DNA from: JACQFK01 sp964619955
GTDB taxonomy: Bacteria > Planctomycetota > MHYJ01 > JACPRB01
Assembly (NCBI GenBank): GCA_964619955.1
Contig: CAZUJF010000034.1
Location: 1 to 59,971, forward strand
DNA: 59,971 bases
Reading direction: 5' to 3'
Both the position numbers and the translations under genes were made by a program. Below are positions 1-8,514 of the stretch, one piece after another. How positions within the stretch are numbered: position 1 is the stretch's first letter; every line of letters begins with the position of its first letter. A model generated the notes under the pieces. That model was not told the DNA's origin. It searched no databases and saw only the letters and a list, made by a program, of their open reading frames with translations.

Positions 1-327
1 GCTGGTGTAGAGGATCGCGTCGTCCATGCCGAGGAAGCCGCTGATCGTCCGTTCGAGCTCCTTGTGGATGCCCTGGGTGCCGCAGATGAAGCGGACGGAG
101 GAGAGTCCGTAGCCCCAGCGGTCGAGCGCCTCGTGGGCGGCGGCGATGATCTCGGGATGCGAAGACAACCCGAGATAGTTGTTGGCGCAGAAGTTGAGGA
201 CTTCGCCCTGGGGGACGTTCACCGCGGCGCCCTGGGGACCCTGGAGGATGCGCTCCTCCTTGTAGAGCCCCTGGGAGCGGATGGATTCCAGCTCCTTGAG
301 GAGGAAGGGCTTGATCGTGTCGGTCAT
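1..327 (-). CDS. kbl: 2-amino-3-ketobutyrate CoA ligase (glycine C-acetyltransferase), N-terminal part
   Basis: This is a PLP-dependent alpha-oxoamine synthase that cleaves 2-amino-3-ketobutyrate with CoA to glycine and acetyl-CoA, the second step of threonine degradation. The 109 visible codons begin MTDTIKPFLLKELESIRSQG and carry family signatures: YKEERIL, NFCANNYLGLSSHPEI, GYGLSSVRFICGTQ and HKELE, followed by FLGMDDAILYTS. These match Kbl more closely than the BioF or HemA-type relatives, because SVRFICGTQ is Kbl-like. The gene runs off the left window edge, so the PLP lysine is not visible. The start at 327 follows a TATAGT hexamer by 6 nt, with no Shine-Dalgarno sequence, so the message may be leaderless. 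The usual partner, threonine dehydrogenase (tdh), would lie outside the window. Confidence 0.9.
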   Translation of the reverse strand, partial: MTDTIKPFLLKELESIRSQGLYKEERILQGPQGAAVNVPQGEVLNFCANNYLGLSSHPEIIAAAHEALDRWGYGLSSVRFICGTQGIHKELERTISGFLGMDDAILYTS

Positions 328-333
328 GGAGGG

Positions 334-339
334 ACTATA
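334..339 (-). promoter_or_regulatory. -10 element for kbl
   Basis: On the minus strand the hexamer TATAGT lies 6 nt before the kbl ATG. No good -35 is visible at 16-18 nt. The close spacing matches the leaderless layout seen at many genes in this window. Confidence 0.4.
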
Positions 340-411
340 CCGAACGGAGGCGATTTTGGGAGCGGATGCCGGCGGAGATCGTTCTATATACTGACCCCTG
401 GAGGATACGAC

Positions 412-1914
412 ATGTTGATGCATTCGCTGATCGCCGCCGCCCTGCTGGCCCTGCCGGCCCAGGAGCGGAAGGGCCCCGATCTGGACGGCGGGACCGGATG
501 GTTCAACACCGACAAACCGGTGAGCCTCGCCGATCTCAAGGGCAAGGTGGTCATCCTCGATTTCTGGACCTACTGCTGAGTGAATTGCATGCACGTGTTT
601 CCGACTCTGCATCGGCTGGAGCGGAAATACCCGAAGGAGCTGGCGGTCGTCGGCGTCCATTCGGCCAAGTTCACCCACGAGAAGGATTCGGATGCGATCC
701 GTCAGGCCATCCTGCGGCACGATCTCGAGCATCCGGTCGTCAACGACTCGGAGATGAAGATCTTCCGGGCCTTCAACGCCCGCGGCTGGCCTCATTTCGT
801 GATCCTGGACCCCGAGGGCAAGGTCGCGGCGGCCGACGGCGGCGAGATCCCCTATGAATCCTTCGTGAAGGTGATCGATCAGATCCTCCAGAAACACGAG
901 GGCAAGATCGACCGGCGCGAGCTGAACTGGAAGCTGGAGCGCACGAAGGAGAAGCCGGGCGTGCTTTCCTTCCCGGGCAAGGTGCTGGCCACCGCCGACC
1001 GGGTGTTCATCGCGGACAGCAAGCACCACCGCATCGTGGTCGCGGACCTCCAGGGGAAGATCCTCCAGACCATCGGCGGCTCGGCCGAGGGCTTCAAGGA
1101 CGGGAGCTTCGCCGAGGCGCAGTTCGACGAGCCGCTGGGGATGGCCCTCAAGGGCGACCTGCTGTACATCGCGGACCGGGAGAACCACCTGATCCGGGCG
1201 GCCGACCTGAAAGCCGGCGTCGTCCGGACCGTCGCCGGCACGGGCAAGCAGGGCTGGCGCAGCGAGCCCGTCGAGCCCCTCAAGACCGCGCTGAACTCCC
1301 CCTGGGACCTGGCGGTCGACGGCGACCGTCTCTACATCGCCATGGCGGGCAACCATCAGATCTGGATGCTCGACCTTGTGAAGAACAAGATCGGCGTCTT
1401 CAGCGGGACGGGACGCGAAACGCTGACGGACGGGACGCACGTCCAGGCGAATTACTCGCAACCGAGCGGGCTGTCGCTCGGCGGCGGAAAGCTGTACGTC
1501 GCCGACGCCGAGGTCAGCGGCGTGCGGGAACTGGAACTCGATCCCGACGGCAAGACCCGCACGCTCGTGGGCACGGGACTTTTCGATTTCGGCGACAAGG
1601 ACGGCGTCGGCGACGATGCGCTGCTGCAGCACGTCATCGGCGTGGCCTGGGCGGACGGGCGCGTCTACATCGCGGATTCGTACAACCACAAGATCAAGGT
1701 CGTCGATCCCAAGACGCGCGAGGTGAAGTCCCTCTTCGGGGACGGCCGGCGGGGCAATGAGGACGGCGAAGGGCGCAAGGCGCGCTTCTACGAGCCGAGC
1801 GGCGTTTCCGCACACGGCGGAAAGCTGTATGTCGCGGACACGAACAACCACCGCATCCGGGTCGTCGATTTGAAGAGCGGCGCGGTGTCCACGCTGGAGA
1901 TCCGGCCCCAGTAG
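412..1914 (+). CDS. thioredoxin-fold / NHL-repeat protein, probable selenoprotein (in-frame UGA at 577-579)
   Basis: The protein is 500 residues if UGA is read through. A short signal-like segment (MLMHSLIAAALLALPAQ) precedes a thioredoxin-like domain (about 25-150) and an NHL beta-propeller (about 170-500) with repeated strands such as VFIADSKHHRIVV, LYIADRENHLIR and LYVADTNNHRIRVVD. This is the NHLRC2-like architecture. Family members carry WTYCCINCMH; here the frame reads WTYC-UGA-VNCMH, so UGA (residue 56) replaces exactly the first Cys of CxxC and Cys59 is kept. The frame stays open with clear homology on both sides, so I read one gene encoding a UxxC selenoprotein. The start at 412 has GGAGG at 400-404. 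A conventional caller would truncate it at 579 or start at the GTG at 580. Alternatives are a recent nonsense mutation or a sequencing error. Selenium machinery is not in the window. Confidence 0.75.
577..579 (+). other. in-frame TGA, probable selenocysteine codon
   Basis: The TGA sits between TGC (Cys55) and GTG AAT TGC (Val-Asn-Cys59). Relatives have Cys at this position as the first cysteine of the CxxC redox motif. Replacement of the catalytic Cys by UGA, with uninterrupted coding potential for 445 codons afterwards, is the classical signature of selenocysteine. Confidence 0.65.
580..621 (+). promoter_or_regulatory. possible bacterial SECIS region downstream of the UGA
   Basis: Bacterial SECIS hairpins lie within the coding sequence just 3' of UGA. 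Here CCGA (601-604) can pair with TCGG (612-615) around a 7-nt loop that starts about 25 nt after UGA, within the usual distance. The loop lacks the G expected in its first two positions and the stem is only 4 bp, so this is weak support. An alternative CTC/GAG stem (605-607 with 619-621) is possible. Confidence 0.25.
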
Positions 1915-1924
1915 GCGCGCGGAG

Positions 1925-4849
1925 ATGAGGACGGTCCTCGTCTGGGCGGGCCTGCTCCTCATGGGTTCGGAACCTTGCCGGGGCCTGCGGCAACCGGCGC
2001 TGTCTCCGGACGGCCGCTGGATCGCGTTCAGCTGGCACGGCGATCTCTGGCGCTGTCCGTCCGGGGGCGGGAAGGCAGAGCGGCTCACGACCGATCCCGC
2101 CGACGAGCAGAAACCCGCCTGGTCGCCGGACGGCCGCTTCCTGGCGTATTCGAGCGACAAGCGTGGCACGCGCGATCTCTACGTGCTCGATCTGGAGCAG
2201 CGCGAGTCGCGGCAGCTTACGTGGCACTCGTCCGACGACGACGCGCCCGCCTGGTCTCCGGACGGCGCCTGGATCGCGTTCCAGTCGAACCGGGACTCGA
2301 ATCTCGACCTTCCGTTGAACAACCAGGTTTGGGACGTCTGGAAAATGCCCGCGGGGGGCGGCACGGCCGTCCGCGTGACGCGCTTCCGCGGCGAGAACCC
2401 CGCGTGGTCGCCGGACGGGAAATTCATCGCCTACGACCGCTATTCCTCCGGGTACGGGGACGGGGAACACGACCTCTTCGTGATCGCGGCGGACGGGAGC
2501 GGCCAGCTCCTGGCCGTGGCGAGCGGGGCGGAGGATTCGCGGCGGCCGCAGTGGAAGGACGGCAGCCTGTACTTCTCCCACGAGGCCAACGGTCTTCAGA
2601 AGGCGGATGCCACGCGCAATGTCTGGCGGGCCGGCATTTCGGGAGGGGCGCTGATCCAGCTCACGGGGCACCGGGGCGATCAGGTCACCTGGCCCTCCAC
2701 CTGCGCCGGGTCGGATCAGCTGGTCTACGAATATGATTTCGACCTCTGGAGCGTGAGACTCTCCGAGAAGCCGCTGCGGCCGCGCAAGCTCGACATCACT
2801 GCGGAGTCTTACCCTGAAAGCACGTCGATTCGGGAGCTGACGAGCGAGTTCGGCTCCCCCGTCTGGTCTCCCTCCGGCCGTGAGTTTGTGTGCCTCGCCC
2901 GCGGGGATCTTTGGGTCGTCCGTGCGGACGGAACGGGGGCGCGCCCGCTCACCGTGGGGGAGGCGGAGGATCGCGACCCTTCCTGGTCCGCCGACGGACG
3001 CGACGTGGTCTATGTTTCGAGCCTGCCGGGGCTGCCGGGACATGTCTGGAGCGTGTCGCGGGAGGGCGCTGCGCCCAGACGTCTCAGCCGCTCGGAGGAG
3101 AAATATCGGAGGCCGCGCCTGTCGCCGGACGGGAAGCGGCTGGTCGTGACGCGTGAACGCCAGGGAGACACGGATCTCGTCTTCATGGATGTGCGGACCG
3201 GCGAGACGAGCGACGCCGCCTGCACGGTCGGAGTCCGGGAGGACTGGGGATGTTTCCTCTCGCCGGAGCGGCTGGTTTACGCGGCTACGCGCGTGGACAC
3301 CGAGCTGATGATCCTGACGACGGGCAGCCTTCCGGCCGAGCTGCTAAAGAGTGAACGAGGGCCGAAAGAGTCGCTGAGTCTGTCGCCCGACGGCCTGCTG
3401 CTGGCGTATTCCGATCGCCAGCAGCTGAAGGTGCTGAGTCTTTCCGACGGCGGCATCCGAACGATCGAGCGCAAAGGGGTCGCGTCGACTTCCTGGTCTC
3501 CGGACTCGCAACTGCTCCTGGTGGAATCTCGCACCGGCGGATCTCACCTGGAGGTCGTCGAGCTGAAGGGTCCCGGCCGCCTTGCCCTGGAGGTCCGGGC
3601 TTCGCGTGCGGTGCCGCGCCGGGAGGAGATGCTCTCGCTGTTTTCCCAGGCCTGGGGCGCCTACTACGGCGCGTACTACGACCCTTTTTTCCACGGCGTC
3701 GAGATGATCCCGCTGCGCGAGAAGTACCGGCCGCTGGCGGAAGCCTGCCAGACGCGCGCCGAGCTGCACGATCTGATCAACGACATGCTGGCGGAGCTGC
3801 GCTCGTCGCACATCCTGCTGCGCCCGGCGCCGGCGGTCTGCAGCAGCGCGACGGCCTCGCTGGGCCTGGATTGGGAGCGGCTTCCGGACGGCCGCCTGCG
3901 GATCGCGCGATTGGAGCCCGGCGGGCCTGCCGCCCTGGCCGGCCTCAAGGCGGGGGAACTGCTGGTCGAGATCAACGGCACGGATCTTGGCCCGGACGCG
4001 GATGCGGACCGCCTGCTCGCGTTCCCGTCGGCGTCCGGCATCGGGGAGACGCAGCTGCTGGTCCGGGCCGGCGGCGGAGATGTGCGGACGGTTCATCTGC
4101 GGGGCCTCGATCGGACGGCCTTGCGCGAACTCAAATACGCGAACCGGGTGGCTTGGCGCAAAGAGCGAGTGCGTGAGCTGAGCGGGGGGCGTCTGGCCTA
4201 TCATTCCATCCGCAGGATGGCCGCCGCGGAGGTCGAGCTCCTCAAGAACGCCATGGAGAAGGAGTTCCCCGAGGCGGCCGGGCTCGTGCTGGACGAACGG
4301 GACGGCGTGGGCGGCCTGGCTCATCGGCCGTTCTGCGCGCTGCTCGATTCCTCCTCGGTGGAGCGGCTGAATGCGAATCCGGCCTGCTGGACGCGCGACC
4401 GCAACGGGACGACGCAACCGGACAAATACGAGCGGGGTTTCCGGCGCCCCGAGCGGAGTTGGAACAAACCGGTGATCCTGATCCAGAACGAGATCTCCCG
4501 CAGCGACAAGGAAATCTTTCCGTATACGTTCCGGCATCTGGGCATCGGGTACCTGGTGGGGATGCCCACCGCGGGTGGCGTGATCGGTGGGAGCGACCGG
4601 CCCCTGCCGGACGGCTCGAAGATCACCGTGTCCAACCAGGGCTGGTTCACCACGGACGGCCGTAACATGGAGGGCTGGGGGGTGCCCCCCGACTTCCGGG
4701 TGCCGGAGACGCATGAGGATCTCTACGCAGGCCGCGATGCATCGCTCGAGAAGGCGGTCGAGGTGCTGCTGGCGCAGATGGACGGCAGGATCGCCGGGCC
4801 GAGAAAGTTCTTCGAGGACCGGAAAGCGGAGCCGCACTCCGGGAAATAG
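1925..4849 (+). CDS. tricorn-like protease (WD40-like propeller, PDZ, S41-type catalytic core)
   Basis: This is a 974-residue secreted protein. A signal-like N terminus (MRTVLVWAGLLLMG) is followed by repeated PD40/TolB-type blades (ALSPDGRWIAF, AWSPDGRFLAY, AWSPDGAWIAF, AWSPDGKFIAY) across two propeller-sized regions to about residue 560. A catalytic domain is split by a PDZ domain (about 645-735, with GGPAALAGLKAGELLVEINGT). The tricorn Ser-His pair is seen as SSH (Ser628-His629). The nucleophile motif RSDKEIFPYTFR places Ser860-Asp861 where tricorn has its Ser-Asp pair, followed by GMPTAGGVIG. The order of domains matches tricorn protease, which trims oligopeptides. It begins 10 nt after the preceding gene and is followed by an M28 peptidase, so the pair probably acts in extracytoplasmic peptide degradation. 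Confidence 0.85.
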   Translation: MRTVLVWAGLLLMGSEPCRGLRQPALSPDGRWIAFSWHGDLWRCPSGGGKAERLTTDPADEQKPAWSPDGRFLAYSSDKRGTRDLYVLDLEQRESRQLTWHSSDDDAPAWSPDGAWIAFQSNRDSNLDLPLNNQVWDVWKMPAGGGTAVRVTRFRGENPAWSPDGKFIAYDRYSSGYGDGEHDLFVIAADGSGQLLAVASGAEDSRRPQWKDGSLYFSHEANGLQKADATRNVWRAGISGGALIQLTGHRGDQVTWPSTCAGSDQLVYEYDFDLWSVRLSEKPLRPRKLDITAESYPESTSIRELTSEFGSPVWSPSGREFVCLARGDLWVVRADGTGARPLTVGEAEDRDPSWSADGRDVVYVSSLPGLPGHVWSVSREGAAPRRLSRSEEKYRRPRLSPDGKRLVVTRERQGDTDLVFMDVRTGETSDAACTVGVREDWGCFLSPERLVYAATRVDTELMILTTGSLPAELLKSERGPKESLSLSPDGLLLAYSDRQQLKVLSLSDGGIRTIERKGVASTSWSPDSQLLLVESRTGGSHLEVVELKGPGRLALEVRASRAVPRREEMLSLFSQAWGAYYGAYYDPFFHGVEMIPLREKYRPLAEACQTRAELHDLINDMLAELRSSHILLRPAPAVCSSATASLGLDWERLPDGRLRIARLEPGGPAALAGLKAGELLVEINGTDLGPDADADRLLAFPSASGIGETQLLVRAGGGDVRTVHLRGLDRTALRELKYANRVAWRKERVRELSGGRLAYHSIRRMAAAEVELLKNAMEKEFPEAAGLVLDERDGVGGLAHRPFCALLDSSSVERLNANPACWTRDRNGTTQPDKYERGFRRPERSWNKPVILIQNEISRSDKEIFPYTFRHLGIGYLVGMPTAGGVIGGSDRPLPDGSKITVSNQGWFTTDGRNMEGWGVPPDFRVPETHEDLYAGRDASLEKAVEVLLAQMDGRIAGPRKFFEDRKAEPHSGK

Positions 4850-4861
4850 CGCGAGGTATCG

Positions 4862-6001
4862 ATGAGACGCAATGCGTGCTGGCTGCTGCTCCTCTGCGGA
4901 TGCGGGACGCCGCCCCCGTTCCAGGAGCATGTCGGAGTCCTGGCGGGAGCGGCGTTCGAGGGTCGCGAGACGGGCAGCGAAGGGGAACGCCTCGCCTCGG
5001 AATACCTTGCGGCGAAATTCCGTGAGGCGGGCCTGACGACGACGTTCCAGACCTTCACCGGGCACGGCGTCGAAGGCCGCAACGTGATCGCCCGCGTGGC
5101 CGGCGCGTCCGACGAAGTGGTGGTGCTGGGCGCTCATTACGATCATCTGGGAAGGCAGGGGGAGAAGCTTTACGCGGGGGCGGACGACAACGCCAGCGGC
5201 ACCGCGGTGCTGCTCGAAGTCGGCCGGCGCTTCGCCCGGAAACCGGCGCAGCGGGGGCTGCTCTTCATCGCCTTCAGCGGGGAGGAACTGGGGCTGCACG
5301 GGTCCCGGTCCTATGTCGGCGCGCCCGCCGTTCCGCTCGACAAGACGGTGGCCATGGTCAATCTGGACATGGTGGGCCGCCTGAGGGAGTCGCTCATCGT
5401 CTTCGGGGCGGACACGGGCGACCGCTTCCGGGAGTGGCTGAAGGACAGTCCGCTGAAGATCGCGCACAACAAGGACGCCGTGGGCCCGAGCGATCATACG
5501 TCCTTCGTGCTCAAGGGCATTCCCGCCGTGCATCTCTTCACCGGGGCGCATGCGGACTACCACAAGCCGGGGGACACGCCGGAGAAGCTCAACTACGAGG
5601 GGCTGGGGCGGATCGCCGACCTGGTGGAGACGCTGCTGCGCCGCATCGCCGACGCCCCGGAACGGATGGCGTTCGTGAAGCCGCCCCCGTCCGCTTCGAG
5701 CGGCGCGCGGGTCTCGAAAGGCGCTCCGCCGTATTTCGGGATCATGCCCGACTACGGGTACGAGGGGAAGGGCGTGCGTCTCCAGGGCGTGGCGCCGTCG
5801 AGTCCCGCGGAGAAGGCGGGCTTGAAGGAGGGGGACGTGCTGACCGGCCTCAACGGAAGGGAAGTCGAGGACGTGAAGGTCTACTCGGGCATCTTCTTCG
5901 CGATGAAGCCCGGAGATGAGCTGGAGATCGAGGTGCAGCGCGCGGGGAAGCTTCTCAAGGTCAGGGCGCAGGTGGCCGCCAAGAATCGTTCCGACGAGTA
6001 G
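4862..6001 (+). CDS. M28-family zinc aminopeptidase with C-terminal PDZ domain, putative lipoprotein
   Basis: This is a 379-residue peptidase. The N terminus (MRRNACWLLLLCGCG) could be a lipoprotein signal with Cys at the end of LLLLCGC. M28 zinc ligands are visible in order: HYDH (His92/Asp94), GADDNASG (Asp about 108), SGEELG (Glu pair about 142), MVNLDMVGR and a late His in HADYHKPGD. The C-terminal about 95 residues form a PDZ domain (SSPAEKAGLKEGDVLTGLNG). Family members release N-terminal amino acids from peptides. The gene follows the tricorn-like protease by 12 nt with GAGG before ATG, which suggests one transcript and a shared role in peptide turnover outside the cytoplasm. Confidence 0.88.
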   Translation: MRRNACWLLLLCGCGTPPPFQEHVGVLAGAAFEGRETGSEGERLASEYLAAKFREAGLTTTFQTFTGHGVEGRNVIARVAGASDEVVVLGAHYDHLGRQGEKLYAGADDNASGTAVLLEVGRRFARKPAQRGLLFIAFSGEELGLHGSRSYVGAPAVPLDKTVAMVNLDMVGRLRESLIVFGADTGDRFREWLKDSPLKIAHNKDAVGPSDHTSFVLKGIPAVHLFTGAHADYHKPGDTPEKLNYEGLGRIADLVETLLRRIADAPERMAFVKPPPSASSGARVSKGAPPYFGIMPDYGYEGKGVRLQGVAPSSPAEKAGLKEGDVLTGLNGREVEDVKVYSGIFFAMKPGDELEIEVQRAGKLLKVRAQVAAKNRSDE

Positions 6002-6018
6002 GCCGGATCCGCTAGAAT
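5989..6018 (+). promoter_or_regulatory. putative promoter before the 6028 gene
   Basis: TTCCGA (5989-5994) and TAGAAT (6013-6018) are separated by 18 nt. Transcription would begin at about 6025, only a few nt before the TTG at 6028 and 18 nt before the ATG at 6043. Confidence 0.4.
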
Positions 6019-6027
6019 CGGTCTGCC

Positions 6028-7020
6028 TTGCTCCTCTTGCTGATGATTCTGGCGCGGCAGGATCCCGCAGGGGATCCGCCGGAACCCGTCCCTGAATTGC
6101 TGCTGGTCGCGCGCGTGGGGGGCGGCGACGATCAGGGGCTGGACGCGGTCCAGGTCAAAGGCTCGAAGATCACGGCGTCCGGCGGGCTGGATTTCAAATG
6201 CAGCGTCGAAGTCCTCCCGGACGGCGCGCTGAAGAGCAAGGCCTGGGGCAATCTGAATGCGAAGCAGGATCCCCAGGGGGCCCTGCCTCATATCCACAGC
6301 GGGAAACTCGGGCAGATCGAATTCGGCTTCAACCAGGTGGCGCCCCTGCTGCAGCAGCCGTTCATGAAGGCCCCGGGCTGGCAGCTTTGGGGATGGACGG
6401 AGGCGCAGGCCAGGAAATCCAAGGCGAAGTATGCGCCGTTCATGGCGGACAGCGGGATCCGGATGGCGACGCTGACCCCCTCGAAGACCCTGTATGCGGT
6501 CGGCCTCTGCGACGGGGGGAACACCTGCCTGAGGGCGGATCCCAGGGACATCGATTCGCCGCTGGAGTTTCCCGTGGCGCTGGGCGGGGGCGCCGGACAA
6601 TCGTCGTACGCCTTCGAGATCAGCCAGAAGGGGGAGCTGCTCCGGCAGCTGGTCGTGCGCGGCTCCGCGAACGGAGTCTGCTGGGACGACTGGGGGCGCA
6701 CGCTCGTCGTGGGCCGTGGCATCGTCAGGGGCGACGACGCCGATGCGCACAAGACGTTCGGATACGGGGACGGGGCGGGGCTGGTGCTCGTCGACCGGGA
6801 CTGGAAGAAGGTGCTCTTCAAGGCGAGCTTCGGCACGGAAGGCAAGGGGGGGATCTCGCTCTGGGCCGCGGACATCGATTCGAAGAGCGGCCTGGCCGCG
6901 GTCGTGGGCCACGTGGAAGGCACGCTGCGGGAAACGGCGCCGATACAGCCGAAGGCCGGGGGCGGGAAGGACGGCTTCATCGCCGTCTTCCGGCTCTGGC
7001 CGTCGAGGGAGAAGAAATGA
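6028..7020 (+). CDS. uncharacterised secreted protein
   Basis: The protein is 330 residues from TTG 6028, or 325 from the in-frame ATG at 6043. The start is uncertain because neither has a ribosome binding site. The N terminus is hydrophobic (LLLLLMILAR) and signal-like. The body is rich in Gly and beta-strand patterns (VARVGGGDDQGLDAVQVKG, AADIDSKSGLAAVVGHVEGT). These resemble the repeated strand-turn units of quinoprotein/SBBP-type propellers, but no family is recognised with confidence. A pair of Cys (GLCDGGNTCLRAD) may form a disulfide. It overlaps the next gene through ATGA, so the two are probably translated together. Confidence 0.7.
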   Translation: MLLLLMILARQDPAGDPPEPVPELLLVARVGGGDDQGLDAVQVKGSKITASGGLDFKCSVEVLPDGALKSKAWGNLNAKQDPQGALPHIHSGKLGQIEFGFNQVAPLLQQPFMKAPGWQLWGWTEAQARKSKAKYAPFMADSGIRMATLTPSKTLYAVGLCDGGNTCLRADPRDIDSPLEFPVALGGGAGQSSYAFEISQKGELLRQLVVRGSANGVCWDDWGRTLVVGRGIVRGDDADAHKTFGYGDGAGLVLVDRDWKKVLFKASFGTEGKGGISLWAADIDSKSGLAAVVGHVEGTLRETAPIQPKAGGGKDGFIAVFRLWPSREKK

Positions 7021-8510
7021 TCGCGGTATGGACGTGGCTGCTGGCGCAGGCGCTTCCCGCGGAGGATCCGCTGGCCGGCTACGGGCTGGCCTGGACGGGC
7101 TCCGTGCGCTGGAGCCAGGTCGTCTCGATCGCGGACTTCCCCGGAGACTCCGCCGACGGCCGCCTGAAAGCAGCGCAGGAATCGCTCGCGGCGAAGGGCG
7201 GGGGCGTGGTGTACTTCCCGCCGGGAACCTACGAATTCCGGGACGACATCCTGCTCAAGAGCGGCGTGGTGTTGCGCGGGGCTGCGCCGGAGGTCCGGGA
7301 GGCCCGGGACGCGCGCTTCGATCCCCCCTCGCGCCTGCACTTCCCGCGCTACGTCCCCCGGTACGAGGGGGAGGGGGCGCCGGTCGGCGGCGCGTTCAAG
7401 GGCGTCCTGCTTGAAGACCCGGCGAAGGCGGAAAACTGCGGCGTCGTGTTCCTCTCGCTCAACCGGGGGCACATCCACTTCGCCGAATCCCCGGAGCGTG
7501 CGGCCGGGCGCCACCGCTTCGTCGCCGGCTGCCTGCTCCGCAACGCCGCGCAGGCGGCCAAGGACGTGCCGGATGCGGCGATCGGGCAGCACGCCTGGCA
7601 GCGCTGGACGAACCGTTTCGGCGCGGGCATCGCGATCAAGAGCGGGGAGCATCTGCTCATCGCGAACAACCGCCTCCCGGAATCCGGGGAGGACAACTTC
7701 CTCCAGAAGGGCTACGTGCTGCACAAGAAGAAGGAGCCGTACGTCCCGCCCGAGGGGATCCTCTTCGATTACGACAACCGTCCGGGCATCGCGGCGAACG
7801 ACACGGGGCTCGGCGGCGGCGGCGCCGACGATCCGAACGGGACGCCCGAGTCCCATCCCTGGGGATTCCGGAAGGGCATGGTCATCCGGGACAACTACCT
7901 GTTCGCCACCGGGCGCTGCGCGATCACGTTCACGGGGGACGGCGTGAAGTGCCTGAACAACGTCATCCGCTTCAAGAAGGACGTCGTGCGCTGGACGGCC
8001 ACCGGGAAACAGCTGGTGGGAGGCACCGGGACCAACGACAACCGTGCGGTGCAGATGCGCGGCTGGCGCTGGCACGTGGAGGGCAACGACTACGAAGTCT
8101 GGCGCAACAAGGCGGCGGACACGAACTACTACATCAACGACGGCGAGGGGCTCATGCACGAGGACCACGTCAATTCCACCGTGCTCGATTCGAAACTGAT
8201 CGGCAACAAGGGGAACAGCTACCTGTCGATCTACAAATGCGCGGGCATCCGGGGCCTGGAGATCCGCGGCAACGAGATCCGCACCGGCGGCGGCATCGAG
8301 GCGATCTTCGTCGTGGCGAACCGGAACAAGGCGAAATTCGAATGCCGGGACGTGCTGATTGCCGACAATATCACCGGCGGCAGCGGCATCGCGATCGCGG
8401 GGGAGCCGGCCTCGGGCAACGTCGTCCGGAACAACCGCCACGAGGGGCCGGGCGGCAGGCTGAAGAACGAGGCGGGCGCCGTGTGCGAGAAGAACCAGGG
8501 GTACGAATAG
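7017..8510 (+). CDS. secreted right-handed beta-helix (pectate-lyase-fold) protein
   Basis: The protein is 497 residues. A short signal-like N terminus (MIAVWTWLLAQALPAED) precedes a segment characteristic of pectate-lyase superfamily proteins: DFPGDSADGRLKAAQESLAAKGGGVVYFPPGTYEF, then LLKSGVVLRGA. Later stretches have the short repeating strands of parallel beta helices (VIRDNYLFATGRCAITFTGDG, LEIRGNEIRTGGG, VLIADNITGGSGIAIAG). The fold is typical of polysaccharide lyases, epimerases and GH55/GH28-like enzymes; the substrate cannot be inferred. The gene starts within the stop of the previous gene (ATGA at 7017-7020). Confidence 0.8.
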   Translation: MIAVWTWLLAQALPAEDPLAGYGLAWTGSVRWSQVVSIADFPGDSADGRLKAAQESLAAKGGGVVYFPPGTYEFRDDILLKSGVVLRGAAPEVREARDARFDPPSRLHFPRYVPRYEGEGAPVGGAFKGVLLEDPAKAENCGVVFLSLNRGHIHFAESPERAAGRHRFVAGCLLRNAAQAAKDVPDAAIGQHAWQRWTNRFGAGIAIKSGEHLLIANNRLPESGEDNFLQKGYVLHKKKEPYVPPEGILFDYDNRPGIAANDTGLGGGGADDPNGTPESHPWGFRKGMVIRDNYLFATGRCAITFTGDGVKCLNNVIRFKKDVVRWTATGKQLVGGTGTNDNRAVQMRGWRWHVEGNDYEVWRNKAADTNYYINDGEGLMHEDHVNSTVLDSKLIGNKGNSYLSIYKCAGIRGLEIRGNEIRTGGGIEAIFVVANRNKAKFECRDVLIADNITGGSGIAIAGEPASGNVVRNNRHEGPGGRLKNEAGAVCEKNQGYE

Positions 8511-8514
8511 ACTT

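Noticed and set aside
64..579. Reading 64-579 as a complete gene ending at the TGA, with a separate gene from the GTG at 580
   Set aside because: The part before 412 lies opposite kbl and is not protein-like. The thioredoxin motif is split exactly between its two active cysteines, so a single read-through gene is more sensible.
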